Origin: Neomesorhizobium albiziae
GTDB lineage: Bacteria; Pseudomonadota; Alphaproteobacteria; Rhizobiales; Rhizobiaceae
Assembly: GCF_900114255.1 (NCBI RefSeq)
Contig: NZ_FOSL01000002.1
Span: 310,001-374,000 of the forward strand
Length of the DNA stretch: 64,000 nucleotides
Direction: 5' to 3'
Shown: piece after piece, positions 27,258 through 36,574 of the stretch
How the letters are laid out: each line of letters starts with the position of its first letter
How positions within the stretch are numbered: the first letter of the stretch is position 1
The notes under the pieces: model-generated
Told to the model about the DNA's origin: nothing
Seen by the model: only the letters and a program-made list of their open reading frames with translations
Databases searched by the model: none
Translations under genes and position numbers: made by a program

Positions 27258-27665
27258 TCACGCTGGCAGCACGGCCGTCGCCTCGATCTCCACCTTGGCG
27301 CGGTCTTCCATCAGCGCCACCACCTGCACGGCGCTCATGGTCGGATAGTGCCGGCCCATGACGCTCTTGTAGGCTTCGCCAAGCTCCTTCAGCCGCGCCA
27401 GATATTCCTGCTTGCTGGTGACGAACCATGTCAGCCGCACGATATGTTCCGGCCTCCCGCCGGCTTCGGCGAGCACAGCCACGATGTTCATCAGCGTCTG
27501 CCGCGTCTGCTCGATGAAATCGTCGGTCTCGAAAACCTGATCCACGTTCCATCCGATCTGGCCGCCGAGAAACACCGTGCGGCCTTCCGCGACGATGCCG
27601 TTGGAATAACCCTTCGCCGCTTTCCAGTTGGCCGGGTGAAGTGCCTGATGGGCGGGTTGCGACAT
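27258..27665 (-). CDS. RidA-family protein lacking the catalytic arginine
   Basis: A 135-residue Rid-family protein at the downstream end of the tryptophan/anthranilate cluster. The fold motifs are present: FLGGQIGWN, IEQTRQTLMNIVAVLAEAGG, LTWFVTSKQEYL and KVEIEATAVLP. The position that holds Arg in active RidA (PARS/PART) reads YPTMSAV here, so the enamine-deaminating Arg is replaced by Met. This suggests another Rid subgroup. Similar proteins occur with aminoaryl-CoA and aminomuconate pathways, where an enamine or imine must be hydrolysed; a role in that step here is inference. It follows livF by 36 bases. Confidence 0.86.
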   Translation of the reverse strand: MSQPAHQALHPANWKAAKGYSNGIVAEGRTVFLGGQIGWNVDQVFETDDFIEQTRQTLMNIVAVLAEAGGRPEHIVRLTWFVTSKQEYLARLKELGEAYKSVMGRHYPTMSAVQVVALMEDRAKVEIEATAVLPA

Positions 27666-27701
27666 TTTCGTTCTCCAAACACAAACTTCGTCGGCTAATT
27701 T

Positions 27702-28385
27702 TCAGACGCCGAGGTAGCGATCCTGAAGCTCGCTCGTCAGGTCGGCGGGCTTGCCGCTCCACACCGTCTGGCCCTTTTCGAGCACAAAGGCGCGATCTGC
27801 CACCGGCAGCAGCTCCGACAGCGTCTTGTCGACGACCAGGATGGACTGGCCTTCCGATTTCAGCTTGCGGATCGCCGCCCAGATATCCTGCCGGATCACC
27901 GGCGCCAGCCCTTCGGTCGCCTCGTCGAGGATCAGTAGCTTCGGATTGGTCATCAGCGCGCGGCCGATCGCCAGCATCTGCTGCTCGCCGCCGGACAGAG
28001 TGTTGGCATATTGGTCGCGCCGTTCGGAAAGGCGCGGAAACAGCGCGTTGACGCGTTCCAGCGTCCAATCGCCCTTGCGCGCGGCCGCCACAAGGTTTTC
28101 GCGCACGGTGAGGTTGGGGAAACAGCGGCGGCCTTCCGGCACCAGCCCGATACCCAGCCGGGCGATGCGGTGGGCGCTCATGCCGGAGATCGCCTTGCCG
28201 CCAAGCCTGATGGTGCCTGCACGCCCGCGAACCAGGCCGAGGATCGACGAAATCGTCGTCGTCTTACCCATGCCGTTGCGGCCCATCAGCGCCACGACCT
28301 CGCCCTCGCCGACCGACAGTTCGACGCCGAACAACGCCTGCGAAGCGCCGTAAAAAGTTTCGAGGCCGGAGACTTCGAGCAACAT
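27702..28385 (-). CDS. livF: Branched-chain-type ABC transporter, ATP-binding protein LivF
   Basis: A 227-residue cytosolic ATPase. Walker A is GRNGMGKTT, the signature is LSGGEQQMLAIGRALMTNPKLLILDEATEGL, and the LivF-type EGLAPVIRQDIW segment follows. The ATG at 28385 overlaps the livG stop (TGATG); a GTG one codon earlier is possible. It belongs to a full HAAT-family importer. Given its position among tryptophan and anthranilate genes, the ligand is more likely aromatic (tryptophan, kynurenine or anthranilate) than leucine, by context only. Confidence 0.93.
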   Translation of the reverse strand: MLLEVSGLETFYGASQALFGVELSVGEGEVVALMGRNGMGKTTTISSILGLVRGRAGTIRLGGKAISGMSAHRIARLGIGLVPEGRRCFPNLTVRENLVAAARKGDWTLERVNALFPRLSERRDQYANTLSGGEQQMLAIGRALMTNPKLLILDEATEGLAPVIRQDIWAAIRKLKSEGQSILVVDKTLSELLPVADRAFVLEKGQTVWSGKPADLTSELQDRYLGV

Positions 28386-29134
28386 CACGCATGCTCCCCG
28401 AGATAGGCGCGGCGGACTTCCGGATCACGGCGGATCTCGTCGACCGTGCCCGTCGCGATGATGCGGCCGTAGACCAGCACCGAGATACGGTCGGCGAGTG
28501 CGAAGACCGCATCCATGTCGTGTTCGACCAGAAGGATGGGTGCTTCCCGCCTCAGACCGTCGAGGAAACCGGTCAGGTCCTTCGAACCTTCCGGCCCCAT
28601 GCCGGCCATCGGCTCGTCGAACAGGAAGGCCTTCGGCCCCAGGGCGAGCGCGATGGCGATCTCCAGCTTGCGGCGCTCGCCATGCGACAGTTCCGCGGCT
28701 GGCAGCCGGGCGCGCTGAGCCAACCCGACACGCTCCAGCACGGCGAGCGCCGGTTCGGTCAGCGACGTGTCGTGCATGACCGGCTTGAAGAAGCGGAAGC
28801 TCGATCCTTGCGCCGCCTGCACCGCCAGCATGACGTTGCGCAGCGCCGAAAACTCAGAGGCCAGCGACGAAATCTGGAATGAGCGGCCGAGCCCCTTTCG
28901 CGCCCGCGCCGCCATGCCGAGCGCGCCGACATCCTCGCCAAGAAATTCGATGGCGCCGCTGTCAGGGCGGATCGCGCCGGAAATCTGGTGGATCAGCGTC
29001 GTCTTGCCGGCGCCGTTGGGACCGATCAGCGCGTGGATTTCGCCCGGTCTCAGGTCGAGGCTGACATTGTCGGTTGCCTTCAGCGCGCCGAAATTCTTGC
29101 GAAGCTCGCGGATGGAGAGGACCGGCTCAGCCAT
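28385..29134 (-). CDS. livG: Branched-chain-type ABC transporter, ATP-binding protein LivG
   Basis: A 249-residue ATPase with Walker A GPNGAGKTT, signature LSHGERRKLEIAIALALGP, Walker B AFLFDEPMAGM and the LivG-type long insertion with GLGRSFQI. The C-terminal segment YGRIIATGTVDEIRRDPEVRRAYLGE is standard. It overlaps livM by 8 bases upstream and livF downstream, so the four components are tightly coupled. Confidence 0.94.
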   Translation of the reverse strand: MAEPVLSIRELRKNFGALKATDNVSLDLRPGEIHALIGPNGAGKTTLIHQISGAIRPDSGAIEFLGEDVGALGMAARARKGLGRSFQISSLASEFSALRNVMLAVQAAQGSSFRFFKPVMHDTSLTEPALAVLERVGLAQRARLPAAELSHGERRKLEIAIALALGPKAFLFDEPMAGMGPEGSKDLTGFLDGLRREAPILLVEHDMDAVFALADRISVLVYGRIIATGTVDEIRRDPEVRRAYLGEHA

Positions 29135-30113
29135 GGCGAGGCTTCCCTGCGACGAGCCCGATCAGCCCGCCGCGCGCGAACAGGACAACGCCGAGCAGGA
29201 TCAGGCCGAGGAAGAACTGCCAGCGTTCGGTCAGCCCCCCCAATACCGATTCGATCAGCACGAACAGCATGGCGCCGGCGACCGGTCCGAACAGCCGGCC
29301 GGTGCCGCCGAGGATGATCAGCACGATCAACTCGCCCGACATCTGCCACGACAGCATCGACGGGCTAGCGAAGCGGTTGAGGTCTGCATAAAGCGCTCCG
29401 GCCAATGCGGTGATCATCGCCGAGAGAACGAAGGCGGCAAGCCGCACCGGAAACGGGCCGATGCCGACTGCGGCAAGCCGCGTCTCGTTTTGCCTGGAGG
29501 CCTGCAATGCTGCGCCGAAACGCGAATCTCTGACAAGGGCGAAGAGCACCAGGACGGCGACAAGGACCGCGTAGCAAACGAGGAAGAAGGTCAGCGGCAC
29601 GGCCGTGTTGACGCCGGGAAAGGCGCCGCGCGTGGCGATGGAAAGGCCGTCCTCGCCGCCGTAGGCCGGCCACGAAATGGCGAAATAGTAGATCATCTGC
29701 GCGAAGGCGAGCGTGATCATGATGAAGTAGACGCCGGAGGTTCTGAGGCTGATCGCACCGATGGCGAGCGCCACCAGGCCGGAGACGGCAATCGCCACAA
29801 GCCAGATGACCGGCATCTGATCCGAAGCGCCGATCTCGAGCGGCCAGGTCAACAACGGCTGCATGTTCAGCACATGCGTCGACAATATGCCGGCGGCATA
29901 ACCGCCGAGGCCGAAGAAGGCGGCGTGGCCGAACGACACCAGCCCGCCCAGCCCAAGCGCCAGGTTGAGCCCCACCGCCGCCAGCGCCAGCACCGCCATG
30001 TGTGTCGCCAGCGTCACGTAAAACGGTTCGTCCAGCGCGAGTGCGGCGAATGGCATGGCAAACAGCAAAGCCGCCAGCACAAGATTGATCGGGGTTTCAC
30101 GGGACATCGTCAT
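29127..30113 (-). CDS. livM: Branched-chain-type ABC transporter, permease LivM
   Basis: A 328-residue inner-membrane permease with about eight or nine helices. It shows the family landmarks AAVGLNLALGLGGLVSFGHAAFFGLGGYAAGIL, LRTSGVYFIMITLAFAQMIYYF and the late cytosolic coupling region MLSWQMSGELIVLIILGGTGRLFGPVAGAMLFVLIE. It forms the transmembrane pore together with LivH, whose gene it overlaps by 4 bases. Confidence 0.94.
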   Translation of the reverse strand: MTMSRETPINLVLAALLFAMPFAALALDEPFYVTLATHMAVLALAAVGLNLALGLGGLVSFGHAAFFGLGGYAAGILSTHVLNMQPLLTWPLEIGASDQMPVIWLVAIAVSGLVALAIGAISLRTSGVYFIMITLAFAQMIYYFAISWPAYGGEDGLSIATRGAFPGVNTAVPLTFFLVCYAVLVAVLVLFALVRDSRFGAALQASRQNETRLAAVGIGPFPVRLAAFVLSAMITALAGALYADLNRFASPSMLSWQMSGELIVLIILGGTGRLFGPVAGAMLFVLIESVLGGLTERWQFFLGLILLGVVLFARGGLIGLVAGKPRHG

Positions 30114-31030
30114 GTATTCGCCGCGAACAGGCCTTGCGGCCGGAATGCCAGGATCAGCGCCATGACAATGTAGATCAACATCGAGGCAAGCGCCGCGCCG
30201 ACGGTTGCCCCCTGCGAGGCTCCCATCGCCAGCGCGAAGGCCTTCGGCAGCAGGAAGCGGCCGAGCGTGTCGACCAGCCCGACCAGGATGGCGCCGACCA
30301 GTGCGCCCTTGATCGAGCCGATGCCGCCAATGACGATGACCACGAAGGCGAGGATCAGTACCGGCTCGCCCATGCCGACCTGCACCGATTGCAGCGCACC
30401 GACCAGCGCACCGGCGAGCCCGGCAAGGGCCGCGCCCAGCGCGAAGACGATCGTGTAAAGCGTGCGGATGTCGACGCCGAGCGCCCCGATCATCTCGCGG
30501 TCGGATTGGCCGGCGCGTATCTGCATGCCCAGCCTTGTCTTCGAGATCAGCAGATAGAGCCCTGCCGCGACGGCGACGCCAACCGCGATGATCGCCAGCC
30601 GGTAGAGCTGGTAGCGCGCGCCGCCTGGCAGGTCGACAGCGCCGGCAAGCACGGGGGGAATGTCGAGATAGAGCGGGAAGGAGCCGAACAGCCAGCGCGT
30701 GCCTTCCGAAAAGATCAGGATCAGCGCGAAGGTCGCCAGCACCTGGTCGAGGTGGTCGCGGTCATAAAGCCTGCGCACGACCAGCAGTTCGACGATAGCG
30801 CCAGCCGCCGCTGCGGCGGCGAGACTTGCCGCAAGGCCGAGCCAGAACGAGCCGGTCGCCGCAGCGACAGCCGCGCAGGCGAAGGCGCCGACCATGTAGA
30901 ACGACCCATGGGCGAGGTTGATCAGCCCCATGACGCCGAAGATCAGCGTCAGCCCCGCCGCCATCAGGAACAGCATGACGCCGAACTGCAGGCCGTTCAG
31001 CATCTGCTCGATGAAGAGGGCGCTAGACAT
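30110..31030 (-). CDS. livH: Branched-chain-type ABC transporter, permease LivH
   Basis: A 306-residue permease. LQFGVMLFLMAAGLTLIFGVMGLINLAHGSFYMVGAF is the canonical start, and VLILAFVVIVIGGIGSIKGALVGAILVGLVDTLGR is the conserved coupling region. It is the first of the four overlapping membrane and ATPase genes. Its upstream neighbour on the same strand, the binding-protein gene, is separated from it by a ferritin-like gene read the other way, so the permease and ATPase genes may need their own promoter in 31031-31151. Confidence 0.94.
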   Translation of the reverse strand: MSSALFIEQMLNGLQFGVMLFLMAAGLTLIFGVMGLINLAHGSFYMVGAFACAAVAAATGSFWLGLAASLAAAAAAGAIVELLVVRRLYDRDHLDQVLATFALILIFSEGTRWLFGSFPLYLDIPPVLAGAVDLPGGARYQLYRLAIIAVGVAVAAGLYLLISKTRLGMQIRAGQSDREMIGALGVDIRTLYTIVFALGAALAGLAGALVGALQSVQVGMGEPVLILAFVVIVIGGIGSIKGALVGAILVGLVDTLGRFLLPKAFALAMGASQGATVGAALASMLIYIVMALILAFRPQGLFAANT

Positions 31031-31151
31031 AAGCTTTGCTCGTCCCCTTCAGGCGCTCGCCTATGCGCTTTTGCAGTATTTCGTTCGCCCAACGGAACCA
31101 AAGCGGAGCCGCGCAATTGCCTTTCGGTGAAACAAACAGTGGAGGACGCCC

Positions 31152-31625
31152 GTGAAAACCCTGGCTGAACTGTTCGAACATTCCTTGCAAGACATCTACT
31201 ACGCCGAAAACGCCCTGACGAAAGCGCTTCCCAAAGCTTCGAAAGCCGCCGGCGACGCCAAGCTGAAGCAGGCGATCGACGGTCACCTCAAACAGACCAG
31301 GGGTCACGTCCAATCGCTCAAGAAGGTCTTTGCATCCCTGAACCTTCCGGCCAAGGGCGAGAAGTGCGACGCGATCGAGGGCCTGATAAAGGAGACCGAC
31401 GGCGTTATCGCCGAAGCCTCCGGAAAGGCGCTCAATGCCGGTCTGCTGGCAGCCGCCCAATGCGTCGAGCACTATGAGATCTCGCGCTATGGTTCGCTGC
31501 GGGAATGGGCGAAAGTGCTTGGTCATGACGAGGCGCATAAGCTGCTCAGTGAAATCCTCGATGAGGAAAAGGCTGCCAACAACAAGCTGACGGATTTGGC
31601 CGTCAGCGGGATCAACAAGAAGTAG
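31152..31625 (+). CDS. Ferritin-like DUF892/YciE protein
   Basis: A 157-residue four-helix protein. The opening LAELFEHSLQDIYYAENALTKALPK and the later HYEISRYGSLREWAKVLGHDEAHKLLSEILDEEKAAN carry the Glu and His residues (E in YYAEN, E and H near HYE, E in DEEK) that form the di-iron site of YciE/YciF proteins. These are stress-linked ferritin-like proteins. The GTG start follows GGAGG. It is inserted in the opposite orientation between the liv binding-protein and permease genes, which looks like a later arrival. A bidirectional hairpin follows. Confidence 0.9.
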   Translation: MKTLAELFEHSLQDIYYAENALTKALPKASKAAGDAKLKQAIDGHLKQTRGHVQSLKKVFASLNLPAKGEKCDAIEGLIKETDGVIAEASGKALNAGLLAAAQCVEHYEISRYGSLREWAKVLGHDEAHKLLSEILDEEKAANNKLTDLAVSGINKK

Positions 31626-31633
31626 CGATTGCC

Positions 31634-31667
31634 GCCGTCAGCCCCTCCGCGTGGAAGGGCTGACGGC
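31634..31667. terminator. Hairpin between convergent genes
   Basis: A perfect 11-bp stem (GCCGTCAGCCC at 31634-31644, complement at 31657-31667) with a 12-base loop lies between the ends of the convergent ferritin-like and liv binding-protein genes. There is only a weak T-rich tail on the plus strand, so it may act in both directions without a classic U-tract. Confidence 0.6.
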
Positions 31668-31681
31668 TTCGAACCCTTTCG

Positions 31682-32824
31682 CTATTGCAGCGCGCAGTCC
31701 TTCGCATAGGCGTCGGCATGGTCGGTGAAGCTGGTGCCGACGATCTTGTTTGTCAGCACGTCGCCTTCCTTGACCACCTCGCGCACATAGATGTCCTGGA
31801 TCGGGTGGTTGTTGGTGTTGAACTTGAACTTGCCGCGCACCGATTCGAACTCGGCGGCCTTCAGCGCGGCGCGGAACGCGTCGGCGTCCTTGACGCTTAC
31901 CTTGCCGGCGGCGGCGATGATCAGGTTCGCCGTGTCGTAGGCCTGTGCGGCGTAGATCGAAGGCAGGCGGTTGTAGGCCTTCTGGAATTCCTCGACGAAC
32001 TTCTTGTTGGCGGCGTTGTCGAGATCCTTCGACCATGAGGCCGAGTTCTTGGCGCCCAGGGCCGCGTCGCCGATGGCGCCGAGCACGTCCTGGCTGAACG
32101 AGAAGCCGGGGCCCATCAGCGGAATGCCGACACCCGACTGCGCATATTGCTTGACGAAGGCGATGCCCATGCCGCCGGGCAGGAAGAAGAACACCGAGTC
32201 GGCGCCGGAATCGCGGATTTGCGCAATCTCGGCGGCATAATCGGTCTGGCCGAGCTTGGTATAGACCTCGCCGACGAGCTCGCCCTTATAGAAGCGCTTG
32301 AAGCCATTCAGCGAGTCGGTGCCGGCGGGGTAGTTCGGCGCCAGGATGAACATCTTCTTGATGCCGTGCTTCTCGGCATAATTGCCCATCGCCTCGTGGA
32401 AATTGTCGTTCTGGTAGGCGACGTTGAAATAGTTCTTGTCGCACTTTGCCCCTGCCAGCGGAGAAGGCCCGGCGTTTACCGAGAGGTAGAATTTGCCCTG
32501 CGCCACCGCATTCGGCACCACGGCCATGGCGAGGTTCGACCAGATGATGCCTGTCAGGACATCGACCTTGTCGCTCTGGATCATCTTGTCGGCGATCTGC
32601 ACCGCCAGTTCCGGCTTCATCGCGTCGTCTTCGGTGACGACTTCGATGTCCTTGTTGCCGGACAACGAAAGCGCCAGCATGAAGCCGTCGCGCGCGTCGA
32701 TGCCGAGGCCCGCGCCGCCGCCCGAAAGCGTGGTGATCATGCCGACCTTCACCGGTTCGGCAAATGCCATGCCCGAGACGCCGAGTGCGAGCCCGAACAG
32801 GCCCGCCGCAAAAATCTTCCTCAT
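31682..32824 (-). CDS. livK: Branched-chain-type ABC transporter, substrate-binding protein
   Basis: A 380-residue periplasmic binding protein with a Sec signal peptide (MRKIFAAGLFGLALGVSGMAFA, cleavage after AFA). The mature part has the Leu/Ile/Val-binding-protein pattern: VKVGMITTLSGGGAGLGIDARDGFMLAL, the ILAPNYPAGTD hinge and a late IYAAQAYDTANLIIAA. It captures the ligand for LivHMGF. The ATG at 32824 is chosen because the signal peptide starts there. It lies 96 bases after the tryptophan dioxygenase gene on the same strand, which supports an aromatic amino acid or anthranilate ligand. Confidence 0.92.
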   Translation of the reverse strand: MRKIFAAGLFGLALGVSGMAFAEPVKVGMITTLSGGGAGLGIDARDGFMLALSLSGNKDIEVVTEDDAMKPELAVQIADKMIQSDKVDVLTGIIWSNLAMAVVPNAVAQGKFYLSVNAGPSPLAGAKCDKNYFNVAYQNDNFHEAMGNYAEKHGIKKMFILAPNYPAGTDSLNGFKRFYKGELVGEVYTKLGQTDYAAEIAQIRDSGADSVFFFLPGGMGIAFVKQYAQSGVGIPLMGPGFSFSQDVLGAIGDAALGAKNSASWSKDLDNAANKKFVEEFQKAYNRLPSIYAAQAYDTANLIIAAAGKVSVKDADAFRAALKAAEFESVRGKFKFNTNNHPIQDIYVREVVKEGDVLTNKIVGTSFTDHADAYAKDCALQ

Positions 32825-32920
32825 ATTACTCTCTCCCTTTTGTTGCCGTTCCTGCATTTGCACCATGCCTTGGACTGTTTCGCCTCAGGCATGTCCTCTT
32901 GCGGACCGCTTTTCGCGGCC

Positions 32921-33760
32921 TCAAAGTTCTGTACGCAGTTTCCAGAGTTCGGGAAACAATTCCACCTCCAGCATGCGCCGCAGATAGGAAACGCCCGCCG
33001 TGCCGCCGGTGCCGCGCTTCAACCCGATGATGCGTTCGACCGTGGTGACGTGGTTGAAGCGCCAGCGGCGGAAATAGTCCTCGAAGTCGACCAGCTTTTC
33101 GGCGAGCTCGTACAATGCCCAATGCTCGGCCGGCGCCTGATAGATCGCTTTCCACGCCGCCAGAACGTCGTCGCTCGCCTGCCGGCTCTGGCGCCAATCC
33201 GTTCGTTTCGCATCCGGTCCGATATCGAAACCCTCTCGGGAAAGCAGCAACAAAGCCTCGTCATAAAGGCTGGGTTCGGCGAGGATGTTTTCCAGTTCGG
33301 CAATCACCTCTGCGCGGTGCGCATGCGGTTTCAGCATCGCCTCGTTGCGATTGCCGGCGAGAAATTCGATGGCGCGGTACTGCCATGACTGGAAGCCGGA
33401 AGACTGGCCGAGCGAATCGCGGAACTCGGTATATTCGCTGGGCGTCATCGTGCGCAGCACGTCCCAGGCGCTGTTCAGCTGCTCGAAGATGCGGGCGACG
33501 CGGGTCAGCATCTTGAAAGCCGGCTGCAGCTGGTTGTCGCGGATCGCTACCTTGGCCGAGCGGATTTCATGGATGGCAAGCCGCATCCACAGTTCCGACG
33601 TCTGGTGCTGGATGATGAACAGCAGTTCGTCATGCGCGGTCGATAACGGCGTCTGCGCATCGAGGATTTTCTCAAGATGGAGATAGTCGCTGTAGGACAT
33701 GCGTTCCCTGAACGACATCTGGGCGCCCTCGCGCGCCGGATCGTAAGGCTGTCGGCTCAT
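32921..33760 (-). CDS. kynA: Tryptophan 2,3-dioxygenase
   Basis: A 279-residue heme enzyme that opens the indole ring of L-tryptophan to give N-formylkynurenine. Signature segments are [43 protein letters not shown] (distal histidine region), [15 protein letters not shown] and the heme-ligand area [35 protein letters not shown]. Length matches bacterial TDOs. It overlaps kynU by 4 bases. It is the first step of the pathway encoded by this cluster. Confidence 0.97.
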   Translation of the reverse strand: MSRQPYDPAREGAQMSFRERMSYSDYLHLEKILDAQTPLSTAHDELLFIIQHQTSELWMRLAIHEIRSAKVAIRDNQLQPAFKMLTRVARIFEQLNSAWDVLRTMTPSEYTEFRDSLGQSSGFQSWQYRAIEFLAGNRNEAMLKPHAHRAEVIAELENILAEPSLYDEALLLLSREGFDIGPDAKRTDWRQSRQASDDVLAAWKAIYQAPAEHWALYELAEKLVDFEDYFRRWRFNHVTTVERIIGLKRGTGGTAGVSYLRRMLEVELFPELWKLRTEL

Positions 33761-34953
33761 GTCACCAGCGCCTTCTTGCGATAATCCGGTGCGTCCCAGA
33801 GCCGGTTGTTGACGACATCTTCGATAATGCCGACCGCCGCGCGCACTTCGGCCTCGCCGATATAGAGCGGCGTGAAGCCGAAACGGATGGAATCGGGCGC
33901 CCGGAAATCGCCGATCAGGCCGCGGGCGATCAGCGCCTGCATGATCGCGTAGCCTTCCCTGTGGCGGAAGGAGACCTGGCTGCCACGCCTGGCGCCGTCG
34001 CGCGGCGAGTTCAGCGAGAGCTCGGGGCAGCGCTTTTCGATCTCGGCGATGAAGAGGTCGGTAAGGCCGATCGACGCCCTGCGGATGTCGGCCATGTCGA
34101 TGCCGTTCCAGGCGTCGAGCGCAGCATCGAGTGCGGCTAGCGCAATGATCGGCGGCGTGCCGACCCGCATGCGGTCTATGCCGGCGCCCGGCCGATAATC
34201 GAGATCGAAAGCAAACGGCGCCTCGTGGCCGAGCCAGCCGGACAGCGCCGGCCGCGCGGCGTCCTGGTGTTCGGGCGCGACATAGATGAAGGCCGGCGCG
34301 CCGGGTCCGCCGTTCAGATATTTATAGGTGCAGCCGACGGCGAAATCGGCCTTAGCGCCGGCAAGATCGACCGGTATGGCGCCGGCCGAATGGGCAAGGT
34401 CCCAGACGGTCAAGGCGCCGGCGGCATGCGCCTTTTCGGTCAGCGCCTTCATGTCGTGCAGGCGGCCGGTGCGGTAGTCCACCTCGGTCAGCATCATAAC
34501 CGCCACGCTTTCGTCGATAGCCGCTTCGACCGCTTCCGGTTCGACGACCTTCAGCGTGTAACCCTTGTCGAGCGATTTCAGCAGGCCTTGCGCGATATAG
34601 AGGTCGGACGGGAAATTGCCGTTGTCGGACAGCACGACGCGGCGCTCTGGATTAAGCTCCAGGGCGGACGCCAGCGCCTGATGCACCTTGATCGACAGCG
34701 TATCGCCCATGACCACCGTGCCTTCGGCAGCGCCGATCAACCGCGCGATGCGGTCGCCGATGCGGCGCGGCTGCAGCATCCAGCCGGCCGAATTCCAGCC
34801 CTTGATCAGCTGGTTGCCCCATTCTGCGGCCATCATGTCGACGACGCGCGCCCTGGCTGCCAGCGGCAGCGGCCCCAGCGAATTGCCGTCGAGATAGATC
34901 ACCCCGTCCGGCATGTGGAACAGCTTTTTGGTTTTCGCGAAATCGCTCATCAT
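33757..34953 (-). CDS. kynU: Kynureninase
   Basis: A 398-residue fold-type I PLP enzyme that splits kynurenine into anthranilate and alanine. The family features are [11 protein letters not shown] near the start, [50 protein letters not shown] with the PLP lysine in YKYLNGG, and the substrate loop [12 protein letters not shown]. The end [16 protein letters not shown] is also typical. The start is one of two adjacent ATG codons that overlap the ligase stop codon; the first (34953) is given. It stands between kynA and the aryl-CoA ligase, exactly as the pathway demands. Confidence 0.97.
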   Translation of the reverse strand: MMSDFAKTKKLFHMPDGVIYLDGNSLGPLPLAARARVVDMMAAEWGNQLIKGWNSAGWMLQPRRIGDRIARLIGAAEGTVVMGDTLSIKVHQALASALELNPERRVVLSDNGNFPSDLYIAQGLLKSLDKGYTLKVVEPEAVEAAIDESVAVMMLTEVDYRTGRLHDMKALTEKAHAAGALTVWDLAHSAGAIPVDLAGAKADFAVGCTYKYLNGGPGAPAFIYVAPEHQDAARPALSGWLGHEAPFAFDLDYRPGAGIDRMRVGTPPIIALAALDAALDAWNGIDMADIRRASIGLTDLFIAEIEKRCPELSLNSPRDGARRGSQVSFRHREGYAIMQALIARGLIGDFRAPDSIRFGFTPLYIGEAEVRAAVGIIEDVVNNRLWDAPDYRKKALVT

Positions 34954-36572
34954 GCCTCGCCCATGCGCAGCCTGAAGCGCTGAATCTTGCCCGTCTGCGT
35001 TTTCGGCAACGTGTCGGTGAACCGGACCGAACGCGGATATTTGTAAGGTGCGATCGTCGCCTTCACATGGTCCTGCAGACGCTTTTTCATCAGTTCGTCG
35101 GGCAGCGCGGATTCGACCAGGACCACATGCGCCTCGACGATCTGGCCACGCTCGGCGTCGGCGACGCCGATCACGGCGCATTCCTTGACGTCGGGGTGCG
35201 ACAGCAACGCCGCCTCGACCTCCGGTCCGGCGATGTTGTAGCCCGCCGAAATGATCATATCGTCGGAACGGGCGGCGAAGTGGAATCGGCCTTGTTCATC
35301 CTGCACGAAGGAATCGCCGGTGAGGTTCCAGCCGTTGCGCACATAGTTTTTCTGCCGGTCGTCCGCCAGATAGCGGCAACCGGTTGGCCCGCGCACTGCA
35401 AGCTTGCCGATTTCGCCGCGCGGCAGTTCGTTCATGTCGTTGTCGACGATGATCGCCCGGTAGCCCGCGACAGGCCTGCCCGTGCAGGCCGGAGCCATGT
35501 CGTCCAGCCGGTTGGAGATGAAGATATGCAGCATCTCGGTGGCGCCGATGCCATCGAGGATCGGCTTGCCGGTCTTCTTTTTCCAGTCTTCGAACACCGG
35601 CGCCGGCAGCGTTTCGCCGGCCGAGACGGCGATGCGCAGCGACGACAGGTCGGCGCCCGCGTCCATCGCGGTCAGCATGGCGCGATAAGCGGTCGGCGCG
35701 GTGAAGCTGATCGTCGCTTTATAGGTCTCGATGATCTCGATCATGTTGGGCGGTGACGCGTTTTCCAGCAGTGTCGCGGCGGCGCCGAAGCGCAAGGGAA
35801 AGATCGCCAGGCCGCCGAGGCCGAAGGTGAAGGCGAGCGGCGGCGAGCCGACAAAAACGTCGTCCGGCTGCACGTTGAGCACCTCTTTCGCGTAGGCGTC
35901 CGCGATGATCAGCAGGTCGCGATGGAAGTGCATGGTGGCTTTTGGCACGCCGGTCGTTCCGGAGGTGAAACCAAGCAGGGCGACGTCGTCGCGGCCTGTT
36001 TTCACCGCCTCGAAGCGCACCGGCTTGTTGAGCGCGATGCGGTCGAGCTCGGCGTCGTGATTGGCGGTGCCGTCGAAGCCGATCACCTGCTTCAGGAATT
36101 TGCTTTCCTTGGCGCAGGCGACCAGTTCGTCCTTGATGCGGGTATCGCACAGCGCCAGGCCAATCTCGGCCTTGTCGACGATCTGAGCCAGTTCGCCAGC
36201 GCGCAGCATCGGCATGGTGTTCACCACCACCGCGCCTGCCTTGGTGGCGGCCAGCCAGCACGCAACCATGGCCGGGTTGTTGGCCGAGCGGATCAGCACC
36301 CGCTGTCCCGGCTTGACGCCGTAGTTCTCGACCAACGCATGCGCCAGCCGGTTGGTCCAGTCGGACAATTCCTTGTAAGTGCGCCGGCGGCCGTTGCCGA
36401 TCAGCGCGGTGTTATCGCCGAATCCCTGCTCGACCAGCCGGTCGGTCAGTTCCACCCCGGCATTCAGATATTCCGGATAGTCGAAACCTTCGAGCGGCAG
36501 CTCCGGCCATTCTTCGAACGGCGGAAGATTGTCCCGCGAAAATGTGTCGACATGCCCTGTCGGCCCCAGCAT
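34950..36572 (-). CDS. abmG: Aryl-CoA ligase, probable 2-aminobenzoate-CoA ligase
   Basis: A 540-residue adenylate-forming enzyme that would activate anthranilate to anthraniloyl-CoA with ATP and CoA. It has the AMP-binding P-loop FTSGTTGVPKATMHFHRD, the core motif GATEMLHIFIS, the GDSFVQDEQGRFHFAARSDDMIISAGYNI hinge, and the C-terminal lysine motif KTQTGKIQRFRLR. The whole matches the benzoate-CoA ligase subfamily, not long-chain ligases. Position between kynureninase and the anthraniloyl-CoA enzymes strongly supports 2-aminobenzoate. The gene name follows the Azoarcus evansii anthranilate operon. It overlaps kynU and lies 2 bases after the dehydrogenase gene. Confidence 0.9.
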   Translation of the reverse strand: MLGPTGHVDTFSRDNLPPFEEWPELPLEGFDYPEYLNAGVELTDRLVEQGFGDNTALIGNGRRRTYKELSDWTNRLAHALVENYGVKPGQRVLIRSANNPAMVACWLAATKAGAVVVNTMPMLRAGELAQIVDKAEIGLALCDTRIKDELVACAKESKFLKQVIGFDGTANHDAELDRIALNKPVRFEAVKTGRDDVALLGFTSGTTGVPKATMHFHRDLLIIADAYAKEVLNVQPDDVFVGSPPLAFTFGLGGLAIFPLRFGAAATLLENASPPNMIEIIETYKATISFTAPTAYRAMLTAMDAGADLSSLRIAVSAGETLPAPVFEDWKKKTGKPILDGIGATEMLHIFISNRLDDMAPACTGRPVAGYRAIIVDNDMNELPRGEIGKLAVRGPTGCRYLADDRQKNYVRNGWNLTGDSFVQDEQGRFHFAARSDDMIISAGYNIAGPEVEAALLSHPDVKECAVIGVADAERGQIVEAHVVLVESALPDELMKKRLQDHVKATIAPYKYPRSVRFTDTLPKTQTGKIQRFRLRMGEA

Positions 36573-36574
36573 CT

